NCBI GenBank assembly: GCA_016490725.1
Contig: JAEMHR010000016.1
Coordinates: 248,001-312,000 of the forward strand
Direction of reading: 5' to 3'
DNA from: Amphichorda felina
Taxonomy: Eukaryota; Ascomycota; Sordariomycetes; Hypocreales; Bionectriaceae
Length of the DNA: 64,000 bases
This document shows positions 34,991 through 47,085 of the stretch, piece after piece. Positions within the stretch are counted from its first letter, which is position 1, and every line of letters starts with the position of its first letter. Below the pieces are notes generated by a model, which had not been told where the DNA came from, did not search any database, and saw nothing but the letters and a program-made list of their open reading frames with translations. The translations under genes and the position numbers were made by a program.

Positions 34991-35815
34991 CTAACAGATA
35001 AAACCACCGTCCACCGAATACACAGCACCAGTGATGAAGCTGCTCTGGGGGCTGAGGAGGAAAATAACCAGCTCGGCCACCTCCTCGGGATCGCCCCTCC
35101 GCGCCAGCGCACCCGGCTCAGGCTGGCCAGGACCGGCGAGCTCGGTTGTGCCCACGGCCTCCTCGATCTGGGTCGTCATGGGCGTGGAGATGAGCCCTGG
35201 CGCGATGGCGTTGACGCGGATGCCCGTGGTCGGGCCCTCCTCCTTGGCGACGGTGCGCGTGATGCCCGCCACGGCGTGCTTGCTGGCCACGTACGGCGAG
35301 TTGTACGGCACGCCGACGAGCCCGGCGCCGCTCGAGGCGTTGACGATGCTGCCCCCTCCGCGGCCCTGCGCTCCCGTCTGGATGCTCGGCAGCTCGGCCC
35401 GCAGGCAGTTGAGCACGCCCTTGGCGTTGACCGCCATGACCCAGTCGAACTCGTCGTCGCTGATGTTGCGCACCGACCCCGTCGGCTGCCCGATGCTGCG
35501 CCCGATGACGCCCGCCAGGTTGGCCGCGCCCGCGATGGGCTGCCCAAAGTGCTCGACCGTCGCCTCGATCCACCTGGTGCAGTCCTCCTGCTTGCGCACG
35601 TCCACCACCGTGGTCAGCACCTTGCTGCTGGTACTGTCTTCCTTGGCTGGCTGCTCCTGTCGCACCTCCTCGGCCACCTTGGCGAGGGCGGCGTCGTTGA
35701 CGTCGGCTAGGGATAGGAGGACGCCATGGCGGGCGAGGATGAGGGCCGTCTTCCGGCCAATGCCCGATGCCGCGCCGGTGATGGCGATGACTTTGCCTTC
35801 TAGAGACGATGCCAT
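34991..35815 (-). CDS. Short-chain dehydrogenase/reductase (SDR3)
   Basis: An intronless classical SDR of 274 residues, of the FabG/3-oxoacyl reductase-like type. The start at MASSLEGKV is chosen because the Rossmann strand follows at once; two in-frame ATGs upstream would only add an unconserved leader. Motifs: TGAASGIG (residues about 13-20), a NLAG motif in place of NNAG, NASSGAG with the catalytic Ser, SPYVASK with YxxxK, and the C-terminal VYSVDGGF typical of the family. All catalytic residues are present. Its coding GC content is high, as in the other cluster SDRs. It forms the right edge of the cluster and its substrate is unknown. Confidence 0.92.
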   Translation of the reverse strand: MASSLEGKVIAITGAASGIGRKTALILARHGVLLSLADVNDAALAKVAEEVRQEQPAKEDSTSSKVLTTVVDVRKQEDCTRWIEATVEHFGQPIAGAANLAGVIGRSIGQPTGSVRNISDDEFDWVMAVNAKGVLNCLRAELPSIQTGAQGRGGGSIVNASSGAGLVGVPYNSPYVASKHAVAGITRTVAKEEGPTTGIRVNAIAPGLISTPMTTQIEEAVGTTELAGPGQPEPGALARRGDPEEVAELVIFLLSPQSSFITGAVYSVDGGFIC

Positions 35816-36824
35816 GCTTAAATCTAGATCAAAGATAGCCGTGTAGAATCTGTTGGATTGCCGATTGGTCTTCCAGGTAGAGATCGTGTAAGTGTTAGCC
35901 AACTACATATAGTCGCGACTTCTCCCGTACTGTATTTAAGCAGATTACAGGCCTCAACTCGCCAGAAGATCCCGTCTGGCTAAACCACAAAGGCAGTGGG
36001 TACTCGGTCCGATCATTGAGACTGGAATTCCCCGTGCTTATCCACGCGGTCAAACTCTCCGGGTGCTGAAATTAGCTATCCGGAGAAACACCCGAATCAA
36101 GCTCGACATGTGCGTGTCCCCAACTTGGACCCAGCAGTATTTGGTCCCACCCGGTGGCCAATGTAATATTCCGCATCGGGCAGTTGAGGCAGTCCTCCTG
36201 ATCCCCGTGAGGTTCGGAGGACTTTGGCCTATCCCGTCCCTTTTCTTCCCGACCAGGCAAAGTCAACCCGAGATGGGAGACGGACTTCGGGACGAGAGAT
36301 CTCTCACATTGAGCATGACAAAGCTCCCTCCCCGCAGATAGGGTTAGGATGTAGACCCGGGGGGCGGGGGGAGGGGACGAATCATGGCTACCTCACTACT
36401 ACATGCAAGCAGGATATCGGATGTGGTTCCAGCACAGTATGTATTACGTGACTCTTGGACAATTGGGTTTCAGCATTGGCCAATCAATCTTGTGCGCCTA
36501 GCGTGCAAATTGATTGACCTGCGTCAGCAATCAGAAACCCAGGAGGTCAAAACGATGGGAGTGGGCAGCCAGCACCAAGGAGTCAACATTGAAGTCTAGC
36601 CTAGTAGTGGCTGGCAACAGAAGAGGACATAGAAATACACATTATTAACTTTTACAATACTTCAACCTGTTTTATGAGCAAAGAGGACCATTAATGTAAT
36701 TAAAATAAAACCAGCTGCAAAACCAGAAAGGATGTAAAGTATTAAGATATCAGATACGCAAAAAAGCTTGTACAATGAAGTGATTCTTTCTAATAAGCTA
36801 TACGTCAAACTATCTAAGCCAAGT
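35816..36824. other. Gap between cluster and secreted-protein region
   Basis: About 1 kb with no supportable gene. It includes the SDR3 promoter and the 3' UTR of the SGNH/FG-GAP gene. Open frames here are short and without domain character. This is a likely right border of the biosynthetic cluster. Confidence 0.45.
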
Positions 36825-39800
36825 TTAATTGCCATGGTTAGGGTCGATCCGAGCATATATACAGTTATTCTTAACCGTTCCCCCCTGCTTATCATCCATT
36901 TTACTACAATTGCAGCTATCAATGGGCACCTTGAAGTACTTCATACACTCATCGTAACTATATTCCCACTTGCAATCCTCGAACACCTCAAAGGCCATTG
37001 CGAAGTGATAATTGCCAGTAGGCCTCTTCTTGTCTTCCTTGTAGAAGCCAGAGAAGACAGGACCAGCCCGGTCTTCTCCGAGGTCCCTGCAGAAGGACTT
37101 GGCAGCCGCGTCGATCTTTCCGTAGGTCGACTTTTGGCCCGAGTCGTAGCAGGTCTTCTTGTTCTTGGAGGGATCAGGCTTGGCGAGGTTGCTCGTTGGC
37201 GGCGGCCTCGCCTCTGGATCGGCACAGCCGTTCAGCCATGCCGCGATAGCACCGGTGTTGGGATCCACGGCGAGGTAATCGGCACGGCCGGTTGAATGGA
37301 GTCTGGCAAATCGGACATTGGCGCCAGATGTCCCGACGCCTCTGGCAATCTCTCCCCCCTCGCGCCAGGTGGGCTTGGCGGGATACTCGTTATACCAGAC
37401 CATAGCACGGCCATCCAGTTTACGGGTCCAGACGTAGTCCGCCTTTCCGTCGCCGTTGATGTCGACAAAGTCAATCTCATCAGGTGACTGGCCAATGCCT
37501 GAAGCATCTGCCTCTGGGAGAGGTTCGTACACTGACTTGCTATCGGGGTCATAGATGTTGCGGTATATGGTGGTTCCTCCGTTGTCTTGGAGGTATATGT
37601 AGTCGTCGCGCTGGTGTTAAATCAAATATGTCAGTCATGCTGATATCGCCAGTCGAGCAACATCAGTCTTGACTTACCCCATCGCCATCGATGTCGGCAA
37701 TTCGCACTCTATGACCAGGTCCAAGTCCTGATGCAATTTGACCGATGGACTTGAATTTCCATCCTCTCTGCGACCCATCGTCTTTTCCTTCATTCAAATA
37801 GGCCTTTATTCGACCAGTCTTTGGATCCAGGACAAGGTAATCATCAAGCCCATCACTGTTAATCATGTCAGCATACCTACTCCAAGCAAAAGGCTTCTTA
37901 TCATTAAAAACTTCAACTTGACTTACCCGTCAATATCACCAAAAACCACATCAGCACCGGGCGCCGCACCAGAAGCAATGGGCTTCCCGTCATTTAAGCC
38001 CTTCCAGGCCCAGCCAAGAGAGCCAGCGTCGCTGACACCGGCGTTTATACTGAAGAGGTTAGTTCTACCACAACACCACATAGAGAGGATATTACATGTA
38101 CTTACTAGACTGTCGGGGCACCCGTGTCGGGATCAATCCAGACGTAGTCATCCGCTCCATCACCATCAATGTCAGCAAAGCGTAGCCCATCAATTGCCAT
38201 GCCGTCGGCTGTGGTCCCTCGATTGTACCACACGGAAAGAGCGCCATTGTCACCGACGTAGATGTAATCGTCCTTTCCATCGCCATCCATGTCCGCCAGA
38301 CGGAGATCACTTGGATCTTTGTGGATCCCGCTGGCGATTGTCTTGGCTGCTCCCTGGTTCTCGAAACGAGGCACACCCTCTCTGTTTGTGGGCTGGCTGA
38401 GGAAACCGGTCAAGCCGCCATCATCATCCCATATCAAATAGTCTAATCGGATAATCAAGTTAGTCATAGGTCAGGGAATAGGAGAGATTCAGCGATGAGA
38501 GCATACCGTCTCGGCCATCGCCATTCATCTAGAAAAACAGCACAATTAGATACTTCAAGTTCTATTGCTCCAGTGATGAAACAGGTGCAACTTACGTCGG
38601 CAAAAACCAGTTTTGAGATATCATCCACTGCACCGGTGGCGATACCACCCATGGCGTGGAACTTGACGTCTTCTCCGCCAGGCGAGCCCGTGTTCATCCA
38701 GTGATTCAAAGATCCGCCTTCTCCGATGTATACGTAGTCGGCTCTGCCATCACCATTGACATCGGGGAACCGAAGGGTCCGGAGATTAGCGTGTGGAACA
38801 CCGGATGCGATCTGGCCACCCTCGACAAACTTCCAGCCGTTTGCCCAGCTTTCGTCAGGGCCATAGTTCCACCACACCCGAACTGATCCATTGTCCGGAT
38901 CAACGACTAGGTAGTCGGCCATCTGTTAAGCCATGTCAGCCATCTATCGGCCTATCCTGTTGCAGCAATGTATCTCACCCCATCGCCATTCATATCCTAC
39001 AATTCGCGTCAGCTTTGCCTGTGGAACTCTTCCGAGGTATAACAAACGTACCGCCATAAAAACTGTGTTCCCCTGACCCACACCACCAGCAATGATGCCA
39101 TCGTTGTTCCCGGCGGGGGACCAAGCATCAGGGAGATTATTGATCCAGCACCAGATCTGTCCCGTTTCGGGGCGAATCCAAACGTAGTCTAGCCGTTGAC
39201 ACACGTGAGAGATTAGCAGAAGTCATTATGAGGGAGGAGAAGGCATCATGATCTTACCGGCCTTGCCATCGCCATTCATATCATGCAGCCTGACATGGCG
39301 TTTATCTTTTCCCACACCCCGAGCGACCTCTCTAGCCTCCTTCCAGGCGTTGTGGTATTTCCAGTCGCCATTGTGCCCAATGTTCCCAAGAGCAACCTTT
39401 CCTGCGCTTTTCCACTGGGGTTTGGCGCCGCAGGCCGCAAGACCGTCTTTTCCACCCTTCGCTGACTCCGCCGCCTTGGCGACCGTCTCCTTCGAGGTGA
39501 CCTCGATGGGGCTCGTGCCCCAGTCGGGACGAGGAATGTCCTTGTCGATGCCGCCGTTCTTTGACTCGTCTAGGCGATCTGGGTCGGGTCCCTCGGGATG
39601 CTTGATCCAGCTGTCGGGGATCTGATGGATGAAGCTGTACCAGTAGTCGCCCATGATCTTGTACCCATCGTTCGACGGATGGATGCAGTCCTGGAGATCG
39701 CTCGTCTTGAAACTAGTAAAGTCCACGGCTAGAACATGGTGGCCGTCGTCCTTGCGTGATTTGACCACGCCAGGGATCAGCTTCTGGAACTCTTTCGTGG

Positions 39801-42363
39801 GGGTCGACTGCTTCTCCCTGCAGCTATTGATGATCATGGCGACGAGGATGGTGGCATCGGGACACTCCTTGATCATCCTGTCGATCAGCTTTCCTAGACG
39901 GCTGGCGGCTTCGGCGGGGTCATTGCCCTCCTTAGAGACGTCACTGTTTGGATCCATGTCGTTGGTCCCTGCAGCCAACAGTATGATATTGGGACGCTGT
40001 TTAAGTGATGGGCCAACATGGTCGGACATGTACTGGATAGTCTTTCCAGACCATGCAGCCTAAAGTTGGAGTGACAGTGTCAGAAAGCCTTGGATCATGC
40101 GAAGTGTTTAGCTCATCAACTTACATAGTAACCATCTTTCATGCTTCCAGATGACTCTGTACCGGCAAAAACAACCCCGTCATCTGGTGTGAAGAGAAAA
40201 TGTCAGTCTACCTCCCCGTATCAAGGCAGCTTCGACTCTGAGTTACTAGACTCACCAGATAGGTCATTCTTAAGTTGACCCCGGTATCCATTGCCATCGC
40301 CTCCGTTCTGTTCGCTGGGGAACCCCACCGTAATTGAATCTCCAACGGGGAGAATGCGGAGTTTTGTTCCTTTCTTAACGGCCTTTCCGGCCTCAATCTT
40401 CTTGTATCTCAGAACATGACTGGGGCCGTTAGGTGAATCAATGGGGCAACTATCCATCGGCTCCAAGATCAGTGGTGCTTTTGATACCTCGTGTTCTTCG
40501 AGACGACGGTTCGTGATTTCAAAGAGGATCATGTTCGCGATGATCTCATGAAGCAGGATCTGCGGATGGAACACCCTCCCGTACCTGTGAGGGCGGAGGT
40601 CTCCCATTAGCAACCAATTTCAAATCGGAATATTCTTGCTCGCTTCTCACCCGTCAGGTAGTATATTCGGCAATTCAATGCCAAGAAACTCGTCTCTTGA
40701 TGACAGCTCCTTTGCCACTTGCCTGCGGGCTTTCGTCTCCTCGTCGTCCGTGATCTTATCATCATAGACCAGTTCGGCATCTGGTGAGAGGTATTGTGTG
40801 ACCATAGTGAGCTGATTCATGTCTCCACCAAAGGTTCCATTCAAGTGGTGGTCATCGCTACGCTTCCAAGGATTGGAGCCAAAGGGGTCGAGAGTGTCAA
40901 GCTTATAAAACATCAACTGATCTCTGCAAAGAAGTCAGTCACCCTACATAATTCAGGATTGCAAACTAAAACAAAAGGCCAAAGCGCACCTCGTGTTGGA
41001 ATCGTGTTTGGATTCATCAACACCAGCCTCACAATAACGGCCTTGGTATTTTCCCACGAGCTCATCGTAGTTGACAAAGGTGACCTTCGGCCCGGCTCTC
41101 TCAACGGCAGCTTCCTATAGTTGGTCCCCCAGTTAAAAACCTGTATCTGCAAGGGCAAGGTTTGCAGGCACCTACAATCTTTTCATTTATCATGTCGACG
41201 AGCTGGTTCAGTTCCTTGCGACGCAAATATCCGAGGCGCTGTGGCTCTTTCGACAAGTCGAATGGATCCTACCTTTGTATCAACGATTTTGATCCTCCAT
41301 GCATTATCCATGGAATGGATAAGAATCGACTTACAAATTTCCACACTCTCCAGCTGACCTTGTCGCAATTCGATTCGAGGCTTTCACTGAAAAACCTAGC
41401 GTACCTATCCAAAAACATTGAACGGGGCTGCATCGCAAGATGGCTAGATAGCAGTTGACTTACCCTGTGTAATAAATCATGCCACTTGAAGAGGCTTTGT
41501 CAGTTCCGTTTATCTAAATGGAGGCTGTGATACTCACTCCACGGCCAACCTGAGTTTCGCGGAGTCAATGACCTTATCCAGCTGCTTGCTGAACCGGTCG
41601 CTCTGGATGATCCGTTTGGTGGCATCAATCTGACCCTCACAGCCGCGGCTGAGTTCGTCAAAGTTAATTCCCTGAGCCCATTTCTCTTTCTTGAGTTTTG
41701 CGATCTTCCCTATGAGGGACTGTTTCTTGTTGAGTGTAGCCCACTCGTAGATGCATTGGTTCAGTACGTTGACGAGCTCAACGTCGTTGCCGCCTTAGTG
41801 AGGGAGGGTCAGCAGTGAGATCGACCTAACCTGCTAACTGGGCTACCACGAGTGTTTGCGGAAAGAACTCACCCACTGAAAGTAAAATAACCTTGTAGCT
41901 CCATTCGAGGGCAGGAATCTGTTTATCGAGAACATCGGGAGTTTCCGCACCGGAGCACGACTCGAAATGAAACGTTCTTTTCGACGGGTCTCCAAGTCGG
42001 GGATCCTCATTGATCAGATAAGGGTAGGAATGGTCATATCTCCTGCAATTAAACTCTAGATTGTGTACAGAAGTTAGTCTTGAGAGTCTAGGCACAGTCT
42101 TTGCTGAAGCCCATCGCAGGAGGGGGAGACCTGCCCTGGTAGCTTCCTACGATCTGTGTGCCGGCGCCGATACCTGCAGAATAAGAGTCCCCTATGGCCG
42201 CAATTCTTGTGATGGAAGAAAGATCATCGGGGTTGAAATCTTCCTCGTCTCTGGGGAACAGGCTGCTCATGGACATCGATGCAAGGCGTTCTGAAGTAGG
42301 CATCGCGAATGCCCGACGGGCAATGGCGATTATGCCCACGCAGCAATACAGGCATTTCCACAT
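36825..42363 (-). CDS. Giant secreted protein: two SGNH hydrolase domains, FG-GAP repeats, Cys-rich tail
   Basis: A multi-exon gene (more than a dozen short introns; exact borders not all resolved, especially after exon 1 near 42090). It starts with a signal peptide (MWKCLYCCVGIIAIARRAFA). The first SGNH domain has GDSYSAGIGAG, CRRYDHSYPYL, LLSVGGND and a late RVFHP with the catalytic His (about 42300-40560). A second SGNH domain follows: LPVGDSITVGF, AAGTNDMDP and DCIHPSNDGY (about 40370-39620). Then come at least seven FG-GAP/VCBS-type blades with D-x-N-G-D-G-x-x-D-Y calcium loops (39330-37420). The C-terminal domain, about 100 residues, is rich in cysteine (DCKWEYSYDECMKYFKVP, then DSCNC and NNCIYARIDP). 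This tail resembles those on some fungal killer-toxin-like chitinases and FG-GAP proteins. Esterase or lipase activity at the cell surface or outside the cell is inferred. Confidence 0.85.
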
Positions 42364-43634
42364 GTTGGCTAGAGCCCAAAGTCAGGCGTCCCCAGGAGGT
42401 TGAAAGAGCGCAGAACACAGAACGACCCCGAGAGACTATGTGCACAGCAGCAGTGCCGCGTTCCACCTTTGCCTCGAGTGCTCTATATAGAGCTGAGATG
42501 GCGAGATCAACGCACAAATATGGGGAATACAGCCACATGGGGTTCACTTGAGGCTCCGGTTTTCCAGCCTTTTGTCGTATGCCCGTACTTGCCAGCCTGA
42601 CAATTTCGCACAAGCAGAAATATTCAGGCTGGCCCACAGCCTCCCGAGCCTCACCGTGGCTCTCTCGCGGCACAGACTTGGAGGATGCATGGTGCTGGGG
42701 CTGCATAGCGTGTACTCGTGCAGCCTTGAGGGCGGCACGGTATTAGCGACGGCACAGCATTGGGGGCCAGTTTCAACATGGAGCGACATTGCATCCCAAG
42801 AGCGCTAATAATAACTTAAAAAACTCAATTCCAACCAACGAACAGCAACTGGACAGGCCGCCCATGCCGCCATTTGCCGTTGGAGAAAAAGCGTACCTAC
42901 CTACATGTCACTACGTGGAATGATGCCACCTTGTACGATAAAAGAGTATACCATGGGATCGATTGCTAGCCGTAGTAATGAGTCGACAATAACCCGCTGA
43001 GTTGCCCAATAACAGCAGCTCAGCCCGACACCATCCATTATCCCAGCCCAAGATCCAATTTGAATTAATTGCGGAATGCCAAAGGTTCGCTACTTATGTT
43101 GTCAGCATGCAGCCGAGCTAGCCTGATATTAAGGAGCCATATCCCGGCTACGGAGCATGTTGTATTAGTACCGATCGCCAACAATTCTTCGACTGCATGC
43201 ACACTGCCTTGCTGTCTCATCTATTTCCGTTTCCCAATCAATTGAGGATGCTTGGCAACCAACGTAGTCCCCGCAAATCCCTGGTATTACATGGGCCAGT
43301 TTCTAAGCCCGTCTGGCCGAACGAGGAACGAGGGGGCCAGGACAAATCGGTGTACATGGTAGCCTTGTTCATACGGCGCAGCTGGTATGATGCCATGGGG
43401 CTGGCCGCTCGGCCACTGCCCGTTTTCAACATTCAAATCAATTCTTCAGGCCGGAATACTCGCCAGAGTTCCAAGTGAGGCAATCAAAGGGTGGGCCAAC
43501 CTCCTCCGACATTATACTTTGGTGAGAAGTCCTCCAAGTCGACGGCTCGAGCCAGCCTTTGTCTTTCGTTCACAGTTTCTAACAAATCAATCCCTGAAGC
43601 ACACCACGCCTTCGCCCCAAGCCTCCAAAAAGCC
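42364..43634. promoter_or_regulatory. Divergent spacer upstream of two secreted-protein genes
   Basis: 1.27 kb between head-to-head genes, the SGNH/FG-GAP gene (-) and the deaminase-like gene (+). No coding region is supported; the overlapping frames in 42.2-42.8 kb have no domain features. Pyrimidine-rich sequence lies just before the + strand start. Confidence 0.45.
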
Positions 43635-44557
43635 ATGGCCTTGTTGCGCCAGGCCTGTTGCTGGGCCTTTCTGGTGGCCCTCCTGTCCTTGTGCCAGCTA
43701 CTGAACGCGGCAGACTTGAGCGAGCAGCATGACCCCCGGGGTCCTCTAGGGATCCGGCTGGACTACGAGTTAGCAACAAGATCAACTAAAGACTTCGAGG
43801 GCGCGCACCAATGGGTATTCTCGACGCACCTCACATTCAACAACGATATTGCAGACGTCACCAACGAACAGCTTCGAAAGATTGCTCAAGATGCCTACGA
43901 GGAGATGGAGGCCGATTTCCTCCAATACAGTCCCAAGATGGACAAGAAGATACCGGAGAAGCCCGCCAACATTCCCAGCGTCATAACCATCCTAGCCTTT
44001 GGGAATGAGATCATTCTAGCCTCGTCCCAGAAGGGCCAGGGGGCCTTCATCAACGAGGTGGCAGAGAGCCCCGTCAAGGAGAAGCTGGAGCTCTGCATGG
44101 CTGTCTGGGCAGACTTCAACATCAACCCCGGCAACCCGGATCATAAGAATCAGCGAAAGTGCGGTGAGATGATGGCGTTCCACCAGTACTACCAGACGCA
44201 CAGAGAGGAGCTCTCCCATTGGGATCCAAAGCCCCGGGCGACGACAGTCCTCAAGAACTGGAGGGACGGCACAATACGCATCATTCCACCTTGTGCGACC
44301 GATGACGAATACAAAGTAAGCAGCAGCGAGGGGCTTACGCACCCCCCTCTTACAGATTACCAGAGTTTGTGCTAATGCAGATCCACGGGCAGACTAAATG
44401 GGGCTGCAACTTTTTCCTAGCCGGCACCGACAGTCCTGGTTTTATTGCCGATTATTTGGAGGACAATACTGGTTTAGAAGACTATGATCTGGATACTTTG
44501 GCTGGTGGTATAGATAGCATTACTCAGATAAGATCTTGCGGCGCGCGCGTGGATTGA
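43635..44557 (+). CDS. Secreted protein with deaminase-like motifs
   Basis: Two exons (43635-44315 and 44381-44557) give 285 residues. The ATG at 43635 starts a clear signal peptide (MALLRQACCWAFLVALLSLC, cleavage near LLNAA). In the mature part, VITILAFGNEIILASSQKG looks like the first two strands of a deaminase fold. RKCGEMMAFHQYY offers a C-x-E zinc/proton-shuttle motif, and IIPPC followed after the splice by KWGC offers the other two zinc cysteines, with more residues between them than usual. Strand TTVLKNWRDGTIRII precedes PPC. This order (CxE, then PC...C) is that of the nucleoside and toxin deaminase superfamily. The assignment is by motif only and could be wrong. Secreted fungal deaminase-like proteins would be candidates for effectors or antagonism factors. 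No known name is recognised. Confidence 0.6.
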
Positions 44558-44679
44558 TCCAGCAGTGTCATACGGGCATGGGTTGGGGGGCAAGGGGAAT
44601 CAAGAGGCAGGGCTAGACTCACCACAAGTACTAGTAGCCAGGCATGGGAATAATTTCACTGACCAGTGTATCTCGACCG

Positions 44680-46137
44680 TCATGATGTGATTACCAGGCT
44701 GTATCTTCTAAACGTGTCATTATCTACCCATGAATCGTCGCACTCCAACTTCACCCCAGCATGTGCGCCAAGCTGCCTCAGCTCTGCCACCATCTCTTCA
44801 GGCACATCGTCAACGTAGAGAGGAAGAATAATACGACGCAGATTCCCTGGCGTCAATAATGACCCTGTCGGGCTCTCGAACCACGACTTGACCTCACTAA
44901 TGATTGAGTCCTCGTCCCAGTACCATTCCTCAGAAGGTGCACTCAGCAGGTGTATTGTGAGGTTCAGCACCTCAAGGCTTGGCGGGAGTACACCACCCTC
45001 CAGCCTCCTTGCTGCCGATGGCGACAGTCCCATGAGGAAAGCCCACGGCACAGATAACCTTTTCAACTTTCCCAGGCGTGTTAGCCCGCCGTCTAACAAC
45101 GATCCACGCAGCTGCACCTCGGGCTCCTCGTAGCCGCCGTCTGATGGGTCGGGCAGAGTCTCTGCATCAATCGTCAAGTCCGTGAGCGTATCGCCAACCA
45201 GACCCAGCGCTTCGGCCATGGTATCAATTTCAACGACATCCTTACTGACATCGCGGTCGAGATCTGGCTCATAGTACCAGCTCCAGTGCAACTTTCGGAG
45301 CCCACCAAGCGCGGAGAGGACAGGGGCCAGGCGTGTCTCCCGCAGCCTGCCCAGTTCCAGACACGTCAGCGATTGGGGAGCTGGCGGCGCAGGTGCAGGC
45401 CAAGAAAATTCAAGAGGGCTGTCGATGGACACTGATAGGCTCTGGATTCCCGTGAGATAGAAGAAGGGGAGGACATCGGACGCGTTGTTGGCGGCCTTGG
45501 GGTGCCATTCTTCGTGTGCCCTTCGAGCAAATGTGACGCGACGAAGGTGTTCGAATGCGGGCAGGCAGTATCTACCTCGTGGCTCGCAGAGAGCACCCCG
45601 GAGCACCATTCCTACAAATCGGCTGTCGATGGTAAATGCGGGCCCGAGGTGGAGTGACGTGAGATTTGGCAGCATGGACAAGAGGAGTGCCACGATAGCG
45701 TCCAGGTTCCTGGGAGATTGAAGCTCGTCCAGCCACAGCCGGGCCTGTGGCACACGGGTGGATCGGATGACTTGGGATGCCCTGCTGATGAGAAGGTCGT
45801 CCACGGGCAGGGGCGGCGGCATGGTGTCAACGCGGCGAGTCCCCCTGCTGAACCTGTGGCCATCGAGGCGCAGACTTCGAACGTGGTGGCCGAGTTGAGG
45901 GCTATCGAGGATGGTCCGCAGCAGCAGCGTTAGTGGCGGCGTTCTGTCCACGGCCCATGCGAGGGCGACCTTCGCGTAGAGAACAGGCTCGGTCAAAACA
46001 TGGATCTTCTTGTTGACCCGGCTCAACGACAGCAGATCAGCGAGGGGAAGCAACTCCAGGAGTGAGAGTCGCAGCTCCTGCGGCCAGTCCAGGAATCGCG
46101 ATGTCGTCGCTGTTGCCAGCATGATTCCAATCTCCAT
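44680..46137 (-). CDS. F-box protein with LRR-like body
   Basis: A single exon, 485 residues. The F-box is N-terminal: FLDWPQELRLSLLELLPLAD, then LLSLSRVNKKIHVLTEPVLY (about residues 14-55), the segment that binds Skp1 in SCF ubiquitin ligases. The rest has repeated leucine-rich stretches (LTSLHLGPAF, LTCLELGRLR, LRKLHWSW, LTRLGKLKRLSVPW, LEVLNLTIHLL) as in fungal F-box/LRR proteins that recognise substrates. The start could be Met1 or Met6. It acts in the cytosol or nucleus; the target is unknown. This family is large and variable in Pezizomycotina, and nothing ties this member to its secreted-protein neighbours. Confidence 0.82.
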   Translation of the reverse strand: MEIGIMLATATTSRFLDWPQELRLSLLELLPLADLLSLSRVNKKIHVLTEPVLYAKVALAWAVDRTPPLTLLLRTILDSPQLGHHVRSLRLDGHRFSRGTRRVDTMPPPLPVDDLLISRASQVIRSTRVPQARLWLDELQSPRNLDAIVALLLSMLPNLTSLHLGPAFTIDSRFVGMVLRGALCEPRGRYCLPAFEHLRRVTFARRAHEEWHPKAANNASDVLPFFYLTGIQSLSVSIDSPLEFSWPAPAPPAPQSLTCLELGRLRETRLAPVLSALGGLRKLHWSWYYEPDLDRDVSKDVVEIDTMAEALGLVGDTLTDLTIDAETLPDPSDGGYEEPEVQLRGSLLDGGLTRLGKLKRLSVPWAFLMGLSPSAARRLEGGVLPPSLEVLNLTIHLLSAPSEEWYWDEDSIISEVKSWFESPTGSLLTPGNLRRIILPLYVDDVPEEMVAELRQLGAHAGVKLECDDSWVDNDTFRRYSLVITS

Positions 46138-47085
46138 CGAGGCAATAAGTAGTCATGTGGGCGATAACTTGTTGGAAATTCCAAGGCTAAGAAGTGAGCG
46201 AGTTGACGATCAGGACGTTGATGCTAGTAGGGATGGGGAGCAAGGCATCACAACGACATTGGAGGTTGTGGTTGTGGACTTGACACAGCTTCTGGGACTA
46301 CAGTGGCCTCGTCCCACACACTGTATAACCGCAGGTACATGTGCCTACTACCTACCGGTACGTATTTGCCGCGCCGCACGAGGGTACATTTATGTACTTG
46401 CGCTTCAATCCACCACTGCATACATACTAGGATTTGGGTACATGTACATAGTGGGTACAGCCTGGCCTCTCGATTGAAGCCTTGAGCCAACGACCTGGGA
46501 GGGCATCATACAGTTCTACTATACATAGAAATCAGCATTACACAGTACCATGTCCCTGTAGCGTTCTACATCTTCTCGCTATTCATAGCTTGAGACGCGG
46601 GAGCCGATAGCACTATGATATTCTTGGACTTTCTCATGCGCATGCAGGGTTAGGAAATCCTTCCCGTAGTCCAAGGCTCCAGTGATCCAGGACTCCAGGC
46701 GCAGGGGTTTTTCTATTTATGACTACGCCGTAAATGGATGCGGAGTAATATACCTCCCACGAGCATGGATACTGGTACAAGATCAGTGCGACCTAACGCC
46801 AAGACATAGAGCCAAAAGGTCCAAGGCCATAAGCGGCACAGAGATGGGACAAAAATACGGATACTCATATCTCATTCATAGATACCTACCTGAGCGCCGG
46901 CTTCAGCCGAACTCTCCAAGGGCGCAGAGCTTTTAACCAACTTTTCACAATACATGTATGTGTAGCACAACTGGCAACACGGCCGTCCTACTTTGTACTT
47001 TGTTGAAGTTTCAACTGCGCAGAACTCCCCTCCCGACTTCGCCCAACAGCATCATTACAGGAAGTTAATACCTTCATTTCCAGAG
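46138..47085. promoter_or_regulatory. Divergent spacer between F-box and LysM genes
   Basis: 948 bp without a supportable gene. The two genes are head-to-head. Several GTACATGTAC-like and TACCTACC-like short repeats occur, but no recognised site. Confidence 0.4.

Noticed and set aside
35031..35846. Long + strand frames opposite SDR3 (271-276 codons)
   Set aside because: Shadow frames of a GC-rich gene; the - strand frame has all SDR motifs.
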